Part shown: one piece after another, positions 1 to 9,282 of the stretch | Layout: each line of letters opens with the position of its first letter | Position numbering within the stretch: position 1 is the first letter of the stretch | Assembly: GCA_905372565.1 (NCBI GenBank) | Contig: CAJPPK010000005.1 | Location: 1 to 64,000 of the forward strand | Origin: an uncultured Porphyromonas sp. | Lineage (GTDB): Bacteria; Bacteroidota; Bacteroidia; Bacteroidales; Porphyromonadaceae | Length of the DNA stretch: 64,000 bases | Direction of reading: 5' to 3' | Made by a program: the position numbers and the translations under genes | The notes under the pieces: model-generated | What the model was told of the DNA's origin: nothing | Databases searched by the model: none | Seen by the model: the letters and a program-made list of their open reading frames with translations, nothing else

Positions 1-1920
1 CCTGCCGGCCCATTAGCCGAGAAGTGGACAAACTATAAAGACCACCAGAAGCTCGTCAATCCAGCTAATAAGCGTCGCCTCGACATCATCGTCGTCGGTA
101 CGGGTCTCGCTGGTGCATCTGCTGCAGCCTCGCTTGCAGAGATGGGATTCAATGTCCTGAACTTCTGTATCCAAGACTCTCCTCGTCGTGCACACTCTAT
201 CGCTGCGCAGGGGGGGATCAATGCTGCTAAGAACTACCAGAACGATGGTGACTCTGTCTACCGTCTCTTCTACGATACGATCAAGGGTGGTGACTACCGC
301 GCTCGTGAAGCTAACGTCTATCGTCTAGCTGAAGTAGCCAATAGCATCATCGACCAGTGTGTAGCACAGGGTGTGCCTTTCGCTCGTGAGTATGGTGGTC
401 TGCTTGACAACCGCTCCTTCGGGGGGGCTCAGGTATCGCGTACCTTCTATGCTCGTGGTCAGACGGGGCAGCAGCTCCTTCTCGGTGCCTACTCTGCACT
501 GAGCCGTCAGGTCGGTAAGGGTACTGTGAAGCTCTACACTCGCCACGAAATGCTCGATGTCGTGATCATCGATGGTCGTGCTCGTGGCATCATCGCTCGT
601 AACCTCGTCACGGGTAAGATCGAGCGTTTCGCTGCTCATGCAGTCGTCATTGGTACGGGCGGATATGGTAATGCCTTCTTCCTCTCTACGAATGCTATGG
701 CTTCGAACGGATCGGCTGCTTGGCAGTGCTACAAGAAGGGAGCATACTTCGCTAACCCTTGTATGGCTCAGATCCACCCAACGTGTATCCCCGTTCACGG
801 TGAGTTCCAGTCTAAGCTCACGCTGATGTCTGAGTCGCTCCGTAACGATGGTCGTATCTGGGTGCCTAAGAACCTAGAAGATGCGAAGAAGCTCCAGGCT
901 GGTACCCTTCGTCCTACCGAGATCAAGGAAGAGGACCGTGACTACTACCTCGAGCGTCGCTATCCTGCTTTCGGTAACCTTGTCCCTCGTGACGTAGCTA
1001 GCCGTGCAGCTAAGGAACGCTGTGATGCCGGCTTCGGTGTCAATAATACGGGTCTAGCCGTCTTCCTCGACTTCTCCTCTGCGATTAAGCGCCTTGGGAA
1101 GGATGTCGTAGAAGCACGCTATGGTAACCTCTTCCAGATGTATGAGAAGATTACCAATGATAATCCCTATGAGACCCCAATGATGATCTATCCTGCTATC
1201 CACTATACGATGGGTGGTATCTGGGTAGACTACGAATTGATGACTTCTATCCCAGGTCTCTTCGCTATCGGTGAGGCGAACTTCTCTGATCACGGTGCTA
1301 ACCGTCTTGGTGCTTCTGCTCTGATGCAGGGCTTGGCTGATGGTTACTTCGTCCTTCCTTATACGATTCAGAATTACCTCGCTGACCAGATTCAGGTGCC
1401 ACGCTTTAGTACGGACCTGCCTGAGTTTGACAAGGCCGAGCAGGGTATCAATGACCGCATTAAGCGCCTCATGAGCATCCAAGGGAAGCAGTCGGTAGAC
1501 AGCCTTCATAAGAAGCTCGGTCACATCATGTGGGACTTCGTCGGTATGGGTCGTGAAAAGGAAGGCCTCGAAAAGGCTATCGCCCAGCTCAAGGCGCTGA
1601 AGAAGGAGTTCTGGAGTGATGTCCGTATCCCTGGTAAGGCTGATGACCTCAATGTCGAGCTAGAGAAGGCTCTTCGTCTGGCAGACTTCATCGAGATCGG
1701 CGAACTCATGGCGCGTGATGCTCACGACCGTGAGGAAAGCTGTGGTGGTCACTTCCGTCTAGAGCACCAGACGCCAGAAGGTGAAGCTCTTCGTCATGAC
1801 GATCAGTTTGCCTACGTCTCTTGCTGGGAATACCAAGGCGAAGATCAGGATCCCGTCCTTCTGAAGGAACCTCTCGACTACGAGTTCGTCGTCCGTCAGC
1901 AGCGTAACTATAAGAACTAA
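1..1920 (+). CDS. frdA: Fumarate reductase/succinate dehydrogenase flavoprotein subunit (5' end outside window)
   Basis: The frame is open from base 1, so the N-terminus is cut off; 639 residues remain. It is the catalytic FAD subunit that interconverts fumarate and succinate on the inner face of the membrane, coupled to menaquinone. The Rossmann motif GTGLAG is at residues 33-38 counted from the window edge, and His65 in the following HSIAAQGG stretch is the expected site of covalent FAD attachment. The GANRLGAS stretch near residue 432 holds the catalytic-type arginine of the family. frdB follows after 18 bases; the cytochrome b subunit is expected just upstream, outside the window. Two G7 runs occur in the coding sequence (near 210 and 421) but the frame is intact. 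Identification is very secure; the direction of the reaction in vivo is inferred from the anaerobic lineage. Confidence 0.96.
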   Translation, partial: PAGPLAEKWTNYKDHQKLVNPANKRRLDIIVVGTGLAGASAAASLAEMGFNVLNFCIQDSPRRAHSIAAQGGINAAKNYQNDGDSVYRLFYDTIKGGDYRAREANVYRLAEVANSIIDQCVAQGVPFAREYGGLLDNRSFGGAQVSRTFYARGQTGQQLLLGAYSALSRQVGKGTVKLYTRHEMLDVVIIDGRARGIIARNLVTGKIERFAAHAVVIGTGGYGNAFFLSTNAMASNGSAAWQCYKKGAYFANPCMAQIHPTCIPVHGEFQSKLTLMSESLRNDGRIWVPKNLEDAKKLQAGTLRPTEIKEEDRDYYLERRYPAFGNLVPRDVASRAAKERCDAGFGVNNTGLAVFLDFSSAIKRLGKDVVEARYGNLFQMYEKITNDNPYETPMMIYPAIHYTMGGIWVDYELMTSIPGLFAIGEANFSDHGANRLGASALMQGLADGYFVLPYTIQNYLADQIQVPRFSTDLPEFDKAEQGINDRIKRLMSIQGKQSVDSLHKKLGHIMWDFVGMGREKEGLEKAIAQLKALKKEFWSDVRIPGKADDLNVELEKALRLADFIEIGELMARDAHDREESCGGHFRLEHQTPEGEALRHDDQFAYVSCWEYQGEDQDPVLLKEPLDYEFVVRQQRNYKN

Positions 1921-1938
1921 CCCCAACCATTCGGTACA

Positions 1939-2694
1939 ATGGACAAGAATATCAATATCAAGGTCAAGGTATGGCGTCAGCGTGGTCCCGAGGTCAAGGG
2001 GGCATTCGAGACGTACGAACTACATAATATCTCTCAGGGAAGCTCCTTCCTCGAGATGATGGATATACTCAATGAGCAGCTCGTCCGTGAGGGCAAGGAG
2101 CCCGTGGTCTTCGATCACGACTGTCGTGAAGGGATCTGTGGAATGTGCTCCCTCTATATCAATGGTCATCCCCATGGGCCTGATGATAGCATCACCACTT
2201 GCCAGCTACACATGCGTCGCTTCAATGAGGGTGATACGATCACGATCGAGCCTTGGCGCTCGGCAGGCTTCCCTATCATCCGTGACCTGATGGTCGACCG
2301 CTCAGCTTATGACAAGATCATCCAGGCTGGTGGCTTCGTCTCAGTGAATACGGGTGGTGTACCTGATGCAAACGCTATCCCCATCCCTAAGGCTCATGCT
2401 GATATGGCGATGGATGCAGCTGCTTGTATCGGTTGTGGCGCTTGTGCGGCTGCTTGTAAGAATGGATCGGCGATGCTCTTCGTATCTGCGAAGGTTAGCC
2501 AGCTGGCTCTTCTTCCACAGGGTCGCGTCGAAGCTGCTCGCCGTGCGAAGGCGATGGTCGCTAAGATGGATGAACTGGGCTTCGGTAACTGTACGAATAC
2601 CCGTGCTTGCGAAGTCGAATGTCCTAAGAACATCTCGATCTCTAATATCGCTCGTCTGAACCGCGAGTTCCTCTCAGCAAAGTTCAAGGACTAG
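1939..2694 (+). CDS. frdB: Fumarate reductase/succinate dehydrogenase iron-sulfur subunit
   Basis: This 251-residue subunit carries electrons between the flavoprotein and the membrane cytochrome. The [2Fe-2S] ligands are Cys62, Cys67, Cys70 and Cys88 in a plant-ferredoxin-like domain. The C-terminal domain has Cys163/166/169/173 ([11 protein letters not shown]) and Cys218/224/228 for the [4Fe-4S] and [3Fe-4S] centres. Length and spacing fit the Bacteroidetes/epsilonproteobacterial frdB type. It starts 18 bases after frdA and is followed by a strong hairpin at 2745-2785, so it closes the frd operon. Confidence 0.97.
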   Translation: MDKNINIKVKVWRQRGPEVKGAFETYELHNISQGSSFLEMMDILNEQLVREGKEPVVFDHDCREGICGMCSLYINGHPHGPDDSITTCQLHMRRFNEGDTITIEPWRSAGFPIIRDLMVDRSAYDKIIQAGGFVSVNTGGVPDANAIPIPKAHADMAMDAAACIGCGACAAACKNGSAMLFVSAKVSQLALLPQGRVEAARRAKAMVAKMDELGFGNCTNTRACEVECPKNISISNIARLNREFLSAKFKD

Positions 2695-2744
2695 GTCCCT
2701 GCTCTTTGCCTCCTCTCCCTTTTTAGGGTTAGATTGGTGAAAGT

Positions 2745-2785
2745 GTTGCCCGCCTGCTTGAGTGCTACTCAAGCAGGCGGGCAAC
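2745..2785 (+). terminator. Terminator hairpin of the frd operon
   Basis: A perfect 19-bp inverted repeat (2745-2763 and 2767-2785) separated by only GCT lies 50 bases after the frdB stop. It is followed by TTACTTTTAG. The stem is very G+C rich and should stop transcription of frdAB. Confidence 0.85.
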
Positions 2786-3227
2786 TTACTTTTAGAACAA
2801 GATCGATCAGATGATCGTAGACCGGGAGTGCCCTTGCTCTTCTTGACTGATAGCCAAGATCCCGTGCTGGTCATAGAGTCGATCGCTATGGCTGATACAC
2901 GCTCCTGCTAGCTTTGAATAGGATGAACTAGAGGGAACCAACGTTGCAAGCGAATAGAAGCAACGTTGCTTTCTATTCATTCCAACGTTGGGATCAGGTG
3001 GTCGATCTATTAGGACGAGCTAGATTAGTCCTATCACCTATGACCTTTTCCCTATGTCGGGATAGGTTTCTTTTGTCTGATGCTAGAGAGGAAGAAGCAT
3101 TAGCAGGAGGAGAGAATGATCATTTAGCTGATCGCAAGGAGGGGAGTGTCCTCTGATGCTAAAGGCTTTGTTTACTCGGTGTATTTACGCTTCGTCTAGG
3201 AGAAAAGAGGGAGCATACTGGTACGAG
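2786..3227. other. Gene-free stretch between frdB and rarA
   Basis: Apart from the CAACGTTG block I see no supported gene. Short open frames of 60-70 codons exist on the plus strand (for example 2944-3156) but have no family resemblance, signal or promoter. Confidence 0.6.
2938..2991. repeat. Three CAACGTTG palindromes at exact 22-bp spacing
   Basis: The 8-bp palindrome CAACGTTG occurs at 2939-2946, 2961-2968 and 2983-2990, so the starts are 22 bases apart. The two 14-base spacers are partly inverted copies of each other (both carry GAATAGAA in opposite orientation), so the whole 54-bp block is an imperfect palindrome centred on the middle site. It lies in a gene-free stretch between the frd terminator and the rarA end. 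It resembles a cooperative operator array, but no target promoter is evident. Confidence 0.7.
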
Positions 3228-3276
3228 AGATCCCCACTCCGTCTACCCGCTATGAGGGTAAATGGAGTGGGGATCT
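3228..3276 (-). terminator. Hairpin downstream of rarA
   Basis: Arms at 3228-3248 and 3256-3276 pair over 21 positions with three mismatches; the outer 13 bp (AGATCCCCACTCC) are perfect. It lies 33 bases past the rarA stop on the minus strand and most likely ends the PUR-mtaB-rarA operon. Confidence 0.75.
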
Positions 3277-3308
3277 GTCTATTAAGGGCGATCGTCGGAG
3301 AGGGACAG

Positions 3309-4592
3309 CTATTCTTGCTTCTTCAGCGCCGAGAGCCGAGCGAGTAAGCGAGCCTCGGCGGGAACGTGCTCATCGGGATGCCAGAAGCGCTGATCTCGGA
3401 TCTGCTCGGGGAGGTAATCCTGCTGGGCGTAGTGCCCTGGGAAGTCATGCGGATAGAGGTATCCCTCGCCATAGCCGAGCGAAGACATGAGCTCCGTCGG
3501 GGCATTGCGCAGATGAAGGGGGACGGGGAGGTCGCCCGTTTGCTTGACGAAGGCCAGCGCTTTGTTGATGGCGTTGTAGGCGGAGTTACTCTTCTCCGAG
3601 GTAGCTAGGTAGATCACCGTCTCTGCCAAGGGGATGCGCCCCTCTGGCCAGCCGATACGCTCTAGGGTCTCAGCGCAGGCCGTAGCAAGCAGCAGGGCAT
3701 TGGGATTAGCTAAGCCAATATCTTCTGAGGCAGAGATCATGAGCCGACGAGCGATGAAGGCCGGATCTTCCCCTCCCTCGATCAATCGGGCTAGCCAGTA
3801 GATCGCCGCATCGGGGTCACTCCCTCGGATGCTCTTGATCAAGGCAGAAGCGATGTCGTAGTGCATCTCCCCGCCCTTGTCGAAGGCGATGGGGTTGGTT
3901 TGCACACGTTGCTTCACGAGGGCATCCGTGATGAGAAGCGGAGTCTCGGCTGTGGAGAGGGTGACTAGCTCAAGGATGTTCAGTGCCCGTCGTGCATCTC
4001 CCCCCGCATAGCGCAGTAGGAGGTGCGTCTCCTGGAGCTGGATGGAGCGCTTAGCAAGGACTTCGTCTCTCTGGCAGGCGTGTCGGAGCAGGCCTAGGAC
4101 CTCTTCATCCGAGAGGGGCGTGAGGGTATAGACCTGACAGCGGGAGAGGAGCGGGCGGATGACTTCGAAGCTGGGATTCTCTGTCGTGGCACCGATGAGG
4201 GTCACGATGCCTTGCTCGACAGCTGCTAAGAGTGAGTCTTGCTGACTCTTGCTGAAGCGATGGATCTCGTCGATGAAGAGGATCGGGCGAGCATTCCCGC
4301 CGAAGAGACCTGCCTGCTCGGCACGTATGCGGTCAAGGACTTCACGCACATCCTTAACGCCCGAGTGTACTGCGCTTAGCGAGTAGAAGGGGGTATCAAG
4401 GCTGTGGGCGATGATCTCCGAGAGGGTTGTCTTACCTACCCCAGGAGGCCCCCAAAAGATGAGAGAGGGCAGACGGTGCTGCTCGATCATCGGACGTAGG
4501 ATGCCCGCTTCCCCGACGAGGTGGCTCTGACCGAAGTAGTGGTCAAGACTCGTGGGGCGCATCCGTTCGGCCAGTGGCTTGAGGTTAGTCAT
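3309..4592 (-). CDS. rarA: Replication-associated recombination protein A (AAA+ ATPase)
   Basis: This 427-residue protein belongs to the RarA/MgsA/WRNIP1 clamp-loader-like family that acts at stalled replication forks. Walker A GPPGVGKT is at residues 48-55 and Walker B with DEIH at 108-111, followed by sensor motifs (GATTENPSF) and the C-terminal tetramerisation/MgsA region. Full length for the family. It is the last gene of a five-gene minus-strand operon and starts 28 bases after the glycosyltransferase stop. Confidence 0.96.
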   Translation of the reverse strand: MTNLKPLAERMRPTSLDHYFGQSHLVGEAGILRPMIEQHRLPSLIFWGPPGVGKTTLSEIIAHSLDTPFYSLSAVHSGVKDVREVLDRIRAEQAGLFGGNARPILFIDEIHRFSKSQQDSLLAAVEQGIVTLIGATTENPSFEVIRPLLSRCQVYTLTPLSDEEVLGLLRHACQRDEVLAKRSIQLQETHLLLRYAGGDARRALNILELVTLSTAETPLLITDALVKQRVQTNPIAFDKGGEMHYDIASALIKSIRGSDPDAAIYWLARLIEGGEDPAFIARRLMISASEDIGLANPNALLLATACAETLERIGWPEGRIPLAETVIYLATSEKSNSAYNAINKALAFVKQTGDLPVPLHLRNAPTELMSSLGYGEGYLYPHDFPGHYAQQDYLPEQIRDQRFWHPDEHVPAEARLLARLSALKKQE

Positions 4593-4620
4593 GGGGTGGA
4601 AGAAACGTGGTAAGGAGGGC

Positions 4621-5655
4621 TTAGGGCAGGTCGCTGTAGCGCTTCCTTCCCTTGAAGTAGTACTGGAAGAGCAGGCTATAGGGCTTCATGAGCTCGGGGG
4701 AGATGGGGCGTACGGTCTTCTTGAGGTTCTCCTGCCGTGTGCTTTCATAGCGCTGCCGCTTGATGAGGAAGCAGCGCCAGCCCTTTAAGACGGAGGCCGC
4801 TTGCCCAGGGCGTAGACGTAGCAGGTAGACCAGCATGGCGACGAGGTCGAGGAGCATCCGAGCGAAGAGCACCCGATAGAGTGTCGGAGCAGGGAGATTC
4901 TTATAGATCATCAGGAGGTTGTTACGGAAGTTCAGGAAGACCTTCCGTGGGCTATCTGCCGATAGGCTTGCCCCTCCGACGTGGTAGACGATGGATTGGG
5001 GAGCTGAGACGATACGCCAGCCTCGGGCATTGAGGCGCCAGCAGAGATCGATCTCCTCCTGATGCGCGAAGAAGAGGGTATCTAGCCCGCCTACCTCCCG
5101 ATAGACTGCTCGGCGAATGATCAGACAGGCTCCCGATGCCCAGAAGAGATCTACGGAGTCTGCATATTGCCCTCGATCTTCCTCGATGGTGTCGAAGATG
5201 CGTCCTCGACAGAAGGGATAGCCTAGGCGATCGATGAAGCCACCAGCAGCGCCTGCATACTCGAAGTCCTTGGGGCTACGCTGGGCACGTAACGTAGGTT
5301 GTACGGCGGCGATCTCGGGGGAGGAGTTCAGTAGCTGCATGGGCTGATCGAGCCAGCCGGATGTTAGCTCCACATCACTATTGAGGAGGATGACGGTCTG
5401 GTAGTCTAGCTCTTCGATAGCTCGGTTATATCCGCCTGCGAAGCCTAGGTTCTCCTCGAAGGCAAGGAGGTGCACATCTCGATAGTGCTCCTGCAGGAAG
5501 GAGACAGAGTCATCCGTGGAGCCATTGTCCACGATGATGAGGTCAGCGTAGTCGGGGGTATGGGCGAGCCAAGAGGGAAGGAATTGCTGAAGGAGTGTAC
5601 GTCCGTTCCAATTGAGGACGAGGACGGCGACTTCTTTGTGTTGGGAGAATCGCAT
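4621..5655 (-). CDS. Family 2 glycosyltransferase
   Basis: The 344-residue protein has a GT-A fold glycosyltransferase domain in its first ~230 residues: VDNGSTD at 42-48 binds the nucleotide and N92-S93-D94 (LNSDVE) is the DxD-type metal site. Length and the WASGACLIIRR and FFAHQEEIDLCWR stretches resemble rhamnosyltransferase-like (RfbF/WbbL type) enzymes. A hydrophobic segment near residues 262-282 suggests membrane association. It probably adds a sugar to a lipid-linked cell-surface glycan, but the substrate cannot be read. It lies 44 bases after mtaB, an unrelated tRNA gene, so context gives no further hint. Confidence 0.88.
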   Translation of the reverse strand: MRFSQHKEVAVLVLNWNGRTLLQQFLPSWLAHTPDYADLIIVDNGSTDDSVSFLQEHYRDVHLLAFEENLGFAGGYNRAIEELDYQTVILLNSDVELTSGWLDQPMQLLNSSPEIAAVQPTLRAQRSPKDFEYAGAAGGFIDRLGYPFCRGRIFDTIEEDRGQYADSVDLFWASGACLIIRRAVYREVGGLDTLFFAHQEEIDLCWRLNARGWRIVSAPQSIVYHVGGASLSADSPRKVFLNFRNNLLMIYKNLPAPTLYRVLFARMLLDLVAMLVYLLRLRPGQAASVLKGWRCFLIKRQRYESTRQENLKKTVRPISPELMKPYSLLFQYYFKGRKRYSDLP

Positions 5656-5699
5656 AGCGGGCAGTAGTTAGTGTAGGATGGGGGTGGGTATTGAGATCT

Positions 5700-7010
5700 T
5701 CAGTAGAGATAGGTACCTGAGTCGTGGAGGGCTTGTGGGGTGAGGATGGAGAGTGAGCCCACGGCTAGGGCATCATAGGGCTGGGCGATCCGGACGTAGT
5801 TCTCGCTATGCCCGAGCATGAGCCCGTCATAGTTCCCTTGCTCCCAAATGATGCGAGCTGGGCGTCCCACCTGAGCTTGGTAGAAGGCTCGTAGGCGTTC
5901 CTCGGAGAGGCGCATGAGGCGCTGGCTACGCTTGTGCTTCTCTTGGGGAGGGACGATGTAGCTAATGGATAGGGCTGGAGTACCCTCACGCTCCGAATAG
6001 CTGAAGACGTGGAGCTGAGAGAAGGGGATGCTTTGTAGGAAAGTATAGCTCTCCTCGAAGAGCTCGGGTGTCTCTCCTCGCATCCCGACGATGACATCAA
6101 TGCCGATGAAGGCATGGGGTAGGTAGTGACGGATCAGCTCTACGCGAGAGCGGAAGAGGGCACTATCATAGTGGCGCTTCATCAGGCGAAGCACCTCATC
6201 CGATCCACTCTGTAGGGGGATGTGGAAGTGAGGAGCGATGCGCCTAGAGTGGGCGATAAAGGCGATGATCTCCTCGGTCAAGAGGTTCGGCTCGACAGAC
6301 CCGATACGGAAGCGCTCGATGCCCTCTACTTCATCGAGGGCTTGTAGAAGCCCTAGGAAGGTCTCTCCATTTCCCCTACCGAAGTCTCCGATGTTCACCC
6401 CTGTTAGGACGATCTCCTTATTTCCTCCCGTGGAGGCGATGCGCTGGGCTTCCTCGACGATCTCGGCGATGCTTCCACTGCGGGAGCGTCCTCGTGCCTT
6501 GGGGATCGTGCAGTAGGTACAGCGGTAGTCGCATCCGTCCTGTACCTTGAGGAAATGGCGGGTGCGCTCGTCGGATGAACTACTGATGCGGAAGGTGCGA
6601 ATGTCCTTCGTAGGACTGTGTATGATGCGAGCTACCGTCGAGGATCTCTTGAGTTCACCGAGGTACTGGGAGACATCGAGCTTGCTCTCCCCACCTAGGA
6701 CGAGGTGGACACCCTCCATACGGCCGATCTCTTCGGGACTGAGCTGGGCATAGCATCCGGTGACGACGACGAAGGCTTCGGGGTGCTCACGGCGAGCCTT
6801 GCGGATCATCGCTCGACAGCGACGGTCGGCTTGCTCGGTCACGGAGCAGGTATTGATCACGCAGATATCCGCTACCTCACCAGGACGAGCCGTACGTACT
6901 CCCTGAGCTAGGAGGGAGCGACCAATGGTCGTCGTCTCAGCGAAGTTCAGCTTGCAGCCTAGTGTATAATAGGCTGCTGTTCGGTCGGTGAATACAGCGT
7001 GATCGGTCAT
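5700..7010 (-). CDS. mtaB: tRNA t6A37 methylthiotransferase MtaB
   Basis: Radical SAM enzyme that converts t6A37 of tRNA to ms2t6A. The N-terminal UPF0004 domain supplies Cys19, Cys55 and Cys86 for one [4Fe-4S] cluster; the radical SAM motif is Cys160-x3-Cys164-x2-Cys167 (CDYRCTYC). The YYTLGCKLN start and the CSVT stretch separate MtaB from MiaB and RimO (the latter is also present at 25855-27165). 436 residues is typical. Its first four bases overlap the stop of the preceding gene (ATGA arrangement). Confidence 0.95.
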   Translation of the reverse strand: MTDHAVFTDRTAAYYTLGCKLNFAETTTIGRSLLAQGVRTARPGEVADICVINTCSVTEQADRRCRAMIRKARREHPEAFVVVTGCYAQLSPEEIGRMEGVHLVLGGESKLDVSQYLGELKRSSTVARIIHSPTKDIRTFRISSSSDERTRHFLKVQDGCDYRCTYCTIPKARGRSRSGSIAEIVEEAQRIASTGGNKEIVLTGVNIGDFGRGNGETFLGLLQALDEVEGIERFRIGSVEPNLLTEEIIAFIAHSRRIAPHFHIPLQSGSDEVLRLMKRHYDSALFRSRVELIRHYLPHAFIGIDVIVGMRGETPELFEESYTFLQSIPFSQLHVFSYSEREGTPALSISYIVPPQEKHKRSQRLMRLSEERLRAFYQAQVGRPARIIWEQGNYDGLMLGHSENYVRIAQPYDALAVGSLSILTPQALHDSGTYLY

Positions 7011-7432
7011 CCCTTAGGCTTGTATAGATGCTGGAGGTAGGGGAGGGTCGCTTGGATGAGCGAAGCTCCTAGTCCGGTGTAGAAGCCTGCGATGAAGCTC
7101 TCGGGGACGAGGTGAAAGAGCCTGAGGGTCATCCCTAGAGCGATCATCACAACCATGATGAGCCAAGAGGCGGGGCTAAAGCAGTGCCACCAGCGGAGCT
7201 TCTCGGCTGGGATATGGTGGATGAAGGCGAGATTCTTCTTGACGACACGTGGGAAGATGAAGCCCGAGAAGAAGCCTAGGCTGGCGACGAGCCAAAGGAC
7301 GACCCAGAGGGAGAGGCCTGTGCTACGCCAAGCGTCGAGACCAATGCGGAGGATGTTAGCTCCGGCGATGATCCAGAGGAGCGAAGCGAGGGTATAGAGA
7401 CCTCGAAGCGAGGGGTTGATTAGTCGGCTCAT
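7007..7432 (-). CDS. Small four-helix membrane protein of unknown function
   Basis: A 141-residue hydrophobic protein with about four predicted membrane helices (near residues 11-31, 38-58, 85-105 and 113-132). I do not recognise the family. It overlaps the PUR gene before it and mtaB after it by four bases each, so the three are almost certainly translated together. Confidence 0.8.
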   Translation of the reverse strand: MSRLINPSLRGLYTLASLLWIIAGANILRIGLDAWRSTGLSLWVVLWLVASLGFFSGFIFPRVVKKNLAFIHHIPAEKLRWWHCFSPASWLIMVVMIALGMTLRLFHLVPESFIAGFYTGLGASLIQATLPYLQHLYKPKG

Positions 7433-7788
7433 GCTTCTTCGTCTTCACCCCAGTCGAGGTCGATGGCTTCGAGGCGGAGGTCTTCCGTCTCAGGCAGTTC
7501 CTCTTGATGCTCCACCTGAGTGGTGCTTGGTGTGGCAGTAGGTAGGTCAGAGACCTCCTGGATCGTCTCTAAGAGGGCTTGCATAACCTTGGCGAAGTCT
7601 TCCTCATAGATGAAGATGCGGTGACGCTCTAGCTTGCCCTCACTCTCCTTGAGTTTGGTCTCGGAGAGTACTAGGTACTTGTTTCCCTTGCTATCGAGTT
7701 TGGCATCTATGTAGTAGTAGCGTGTACCAGCCTTGATCTTGCGGGAGGCTAGGAGGGGGGACGCACCCCAGTCCTTGTCTATGCTCAT
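7429..7788 (-). CDS. PUR-alpha-like nucleic-acid-binding protein (DUF3276 family)
   Basis: This 119-residue protein matches the Bacteroidetes/spirochaete PUR family: KDWGASPLLASRKIKAGTR followed by YYYIDAK, KGNKYLVLSETK and HRIFIYEEDF covers one PUR repeat at about residues 5-80. The last ~35 residues form an acidic tail. Related spirochaete proteins bind RNA and DNA and act post-transcriptionally; that role here is inference. It is first in a five-gene operon with a -7 box at 7867-7875. Confidence 0.88.
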   Translation of the reverse strand: MSIDKDWGASPLLASRKIKAGTRYYYIDAKLDSKGNKYLVLSETKLKESEGKLERHRIFIYEEDFAKVMQALLETIQEVSDLPTATPSTTQVEHQEELPETEDLRLEAIDLDWGEDEEA

Positions 7789-7866
7789 AGTTCGTCGTCT
7801 AAATGTATCTGTCTACGAAGTTACGGAAATAGTTAGCTCCTTCGGCTAGGTGAGCCGACATGGGGA

Positions 7867-7875
7867 GCAAAGGTA
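7867..7875 (-). promoter_or_regulatory. -7 promoter box of the PUR-mtaB-rarA operon
   Basis: Minus-strand TACCTTTGC matches the Bacteroidetes -7 consensus TAnnTTTGY, about 80 bases upstream of the PUR start. Confidence 0.65.
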
Positions 7876-7921
7876 GAGCTTGAGGGGATCGAAGAGCACC
7901 CCTCGGAGGAGGAAGTGAATT

Positions 7922-8015
7922 CCAACTAGTAGGCAACAGTAGTGCCTCTCAAGGGGCACTACTGTTGCCTATCGAGAGGCACTACTGTTGCCCCTGAAGA
8001 GGTAACCTCGTTACC
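7922..8015. repeat. 23-bp phased palindrome array, copy A
   Basis: Anchor CCAACTAGTA at 7922-7931 is followed by 15-bp units starting at 7932, 7955, 7978 and 8001, exactly 23 bases apart. Unit 1 is GGCAACAGTAGTGCC, units 2 and 3 are its reverse complement, unit 4 is a degenerate GGTAACCTCGTTACC. Units 1 and 2 together can form a perfect 15-bp hairpin. It sits between the metallophosphoesterase stop and the PUR promoter, 47 bases upstream of the -7 box. Confidence 0.9.
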
Positions 8016-8097
8016 CCTGTCGTGATGATTAGCTAAGAAGAGAGGGAGGTGAAGAGGTCTGATGAGGGCGAAGATAAGCCTCACTCCCTCAAGGCTC

Positions 8098-9234
8098 CTA
8101 CCAGTAGAGATCGAAGACGCGGATCTCGCTCCGAGTGCCGAAGCGATAGGTGGCACCTGCAGATCCGATGCCTGCCGAGACACAGACTTCCTTGTCTCCG
8201 TACATGCGAGTGCCCGAGGATAGCCCATACTTCCACCAGGTCATCAGCATCCCTGGCCAGAGCTGTCCACCATGGGTGTGTCCGCAGAGCATGAGATCCA
8301 CAGACGAGGATGCTAGGCTGTCGATAGAGGCAGGGGTGTGCTCGAAGAGGATCGCTGGACGACCGCCTGCTTGCACCTCTGAGGTGATCTCAGTGAAAGG
8401 CTTACGGTCACCATTGACCCAATCATCACGACCGATGAGCGCTAGGAGACTATCCCCTGGGTAGACGATGCTGTCTCGGAGGAGTGTCGCACCGATCTGT
8501 GCAGGATAAGCAAGGCTCTTGCCGAGATCATCGCGGTACTCGTGGTTCCCAGGGACGAAGTAGACCCCTAGAGGAGCTTTCAGTCGCTGCATGATCTTGA
8601 TCACCCGAGGCTCGTAGGCATAGACGTAGCGGTGGTCGATATAGTCTCCTCCGCAGAGGATGAGATCGGGATGCTGGGCTTGGACGAGGTCGACGGCTCG
8701 CTGGATGTAGTCGGGCGTCATCGCCTCCCCGATATGTAGATCGGAGAAGAAGACGAGGCGTAGGCGCTTCTGGGGCTTCTCTCCCGCCTGGGTGAGTCGG
8801 TGGAGGTAGAGGTCTTGGTGGATCACCTGCGGATAGCGTACACTCCAGTGACCGATGAGCATGGTCCCAAAGAAGACCAGGAGCGTCAAGACAATACTTG
8901 CTAGCTGTAGGCGACGGCGCTTCATCGGAGAGGCATCTGCATACCAGCGCAGCTCCGTGCGCTTGTCTAGCAGGCAGAGTCCCTGTAGCAGGAGGACGAT
9001 CCCCGTAGCATACATCGTCGAGAAGAAGATGTAGATGCTCCCATTCATGATGTGGCTCATCCAGTCTGCCTCAATATGTCTATGCGTTAGGAAGGCTACC
9101 GCATAGAGCACGAAGATGAAGGAGAGGCCTCCCCACAGGAACTTACGTCCCCGAGAGCCTAACACCTTCCCCCCTTGCCAACCAAGATAAGGGAAGAGGA
9201 AGAGACAGCAGAGGACAGAATAGAGGTAAACCAT
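8098..9234 (-). CDS. Membrane-anchored calcineurin-like metallophosphoesterase
   Basis: 378 residues with about four membrane helices in the first 130 residues and a soluble phosphoesterase domain after residue 158. The metal-binding signature is complete: D165-x-H167, GGDYID at 195-200, GNHEY at 229-233 and GHTHGGQ at 318-324. This fits the YkuE/YaeI-like group, some of which act on lipid pyrophosphates such as UDP-diacylglucosamine; the substrate here is unknown. It follows the MATE gene by 48 bases and is probably co-transcribed. Confidence 0.9.
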   Translation of the reverse strand: MVYLYSVLCCLFLFPYLGWQGGKVLGSRGRKFLWGGLSFIFVLYAVAFLTHRHIEADWMSHIMNGSIYIFFSTMYATGIVLLLQGLCLLDKRTELRWYADASPMKRRRLQLASIVLTLLVFFGTMLIGHWSVRYPQVIHQDLYLHRLTQAGEKPQKRLRLVFFSDLHIGEAMTPDYIQRAVDLVQAQHPDLILCGGDYIDHRYVYAYEPRVIKIMQRLKAPLGVYFVPGNHEYRDDLGKSLAYPAQIGATLLRDSIVYPGDSLLALIGRDDWVNGDRKPFTEITSEVQAGGRPAILFEHTPASIDSLASSSVDLMLCGHTHGGQLWPGMLMTWWKYGLSSGTRMYGDKEVCVSAGIGSAGATYRFGTRSEIRVFDLYW

Positions 9235-9282
9235 GATCGGGTAGGACGGTGATCGTCTTAGTGAGTGACGGAGAAGGGTGCC

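Noticed and set aside
2944..3347. Two short plus-strand open frames (70 and 63 codons) after frdB
   Set aside because: No recognisable family, no promoter box, and the second overlaps the rarA terminator and gene end.
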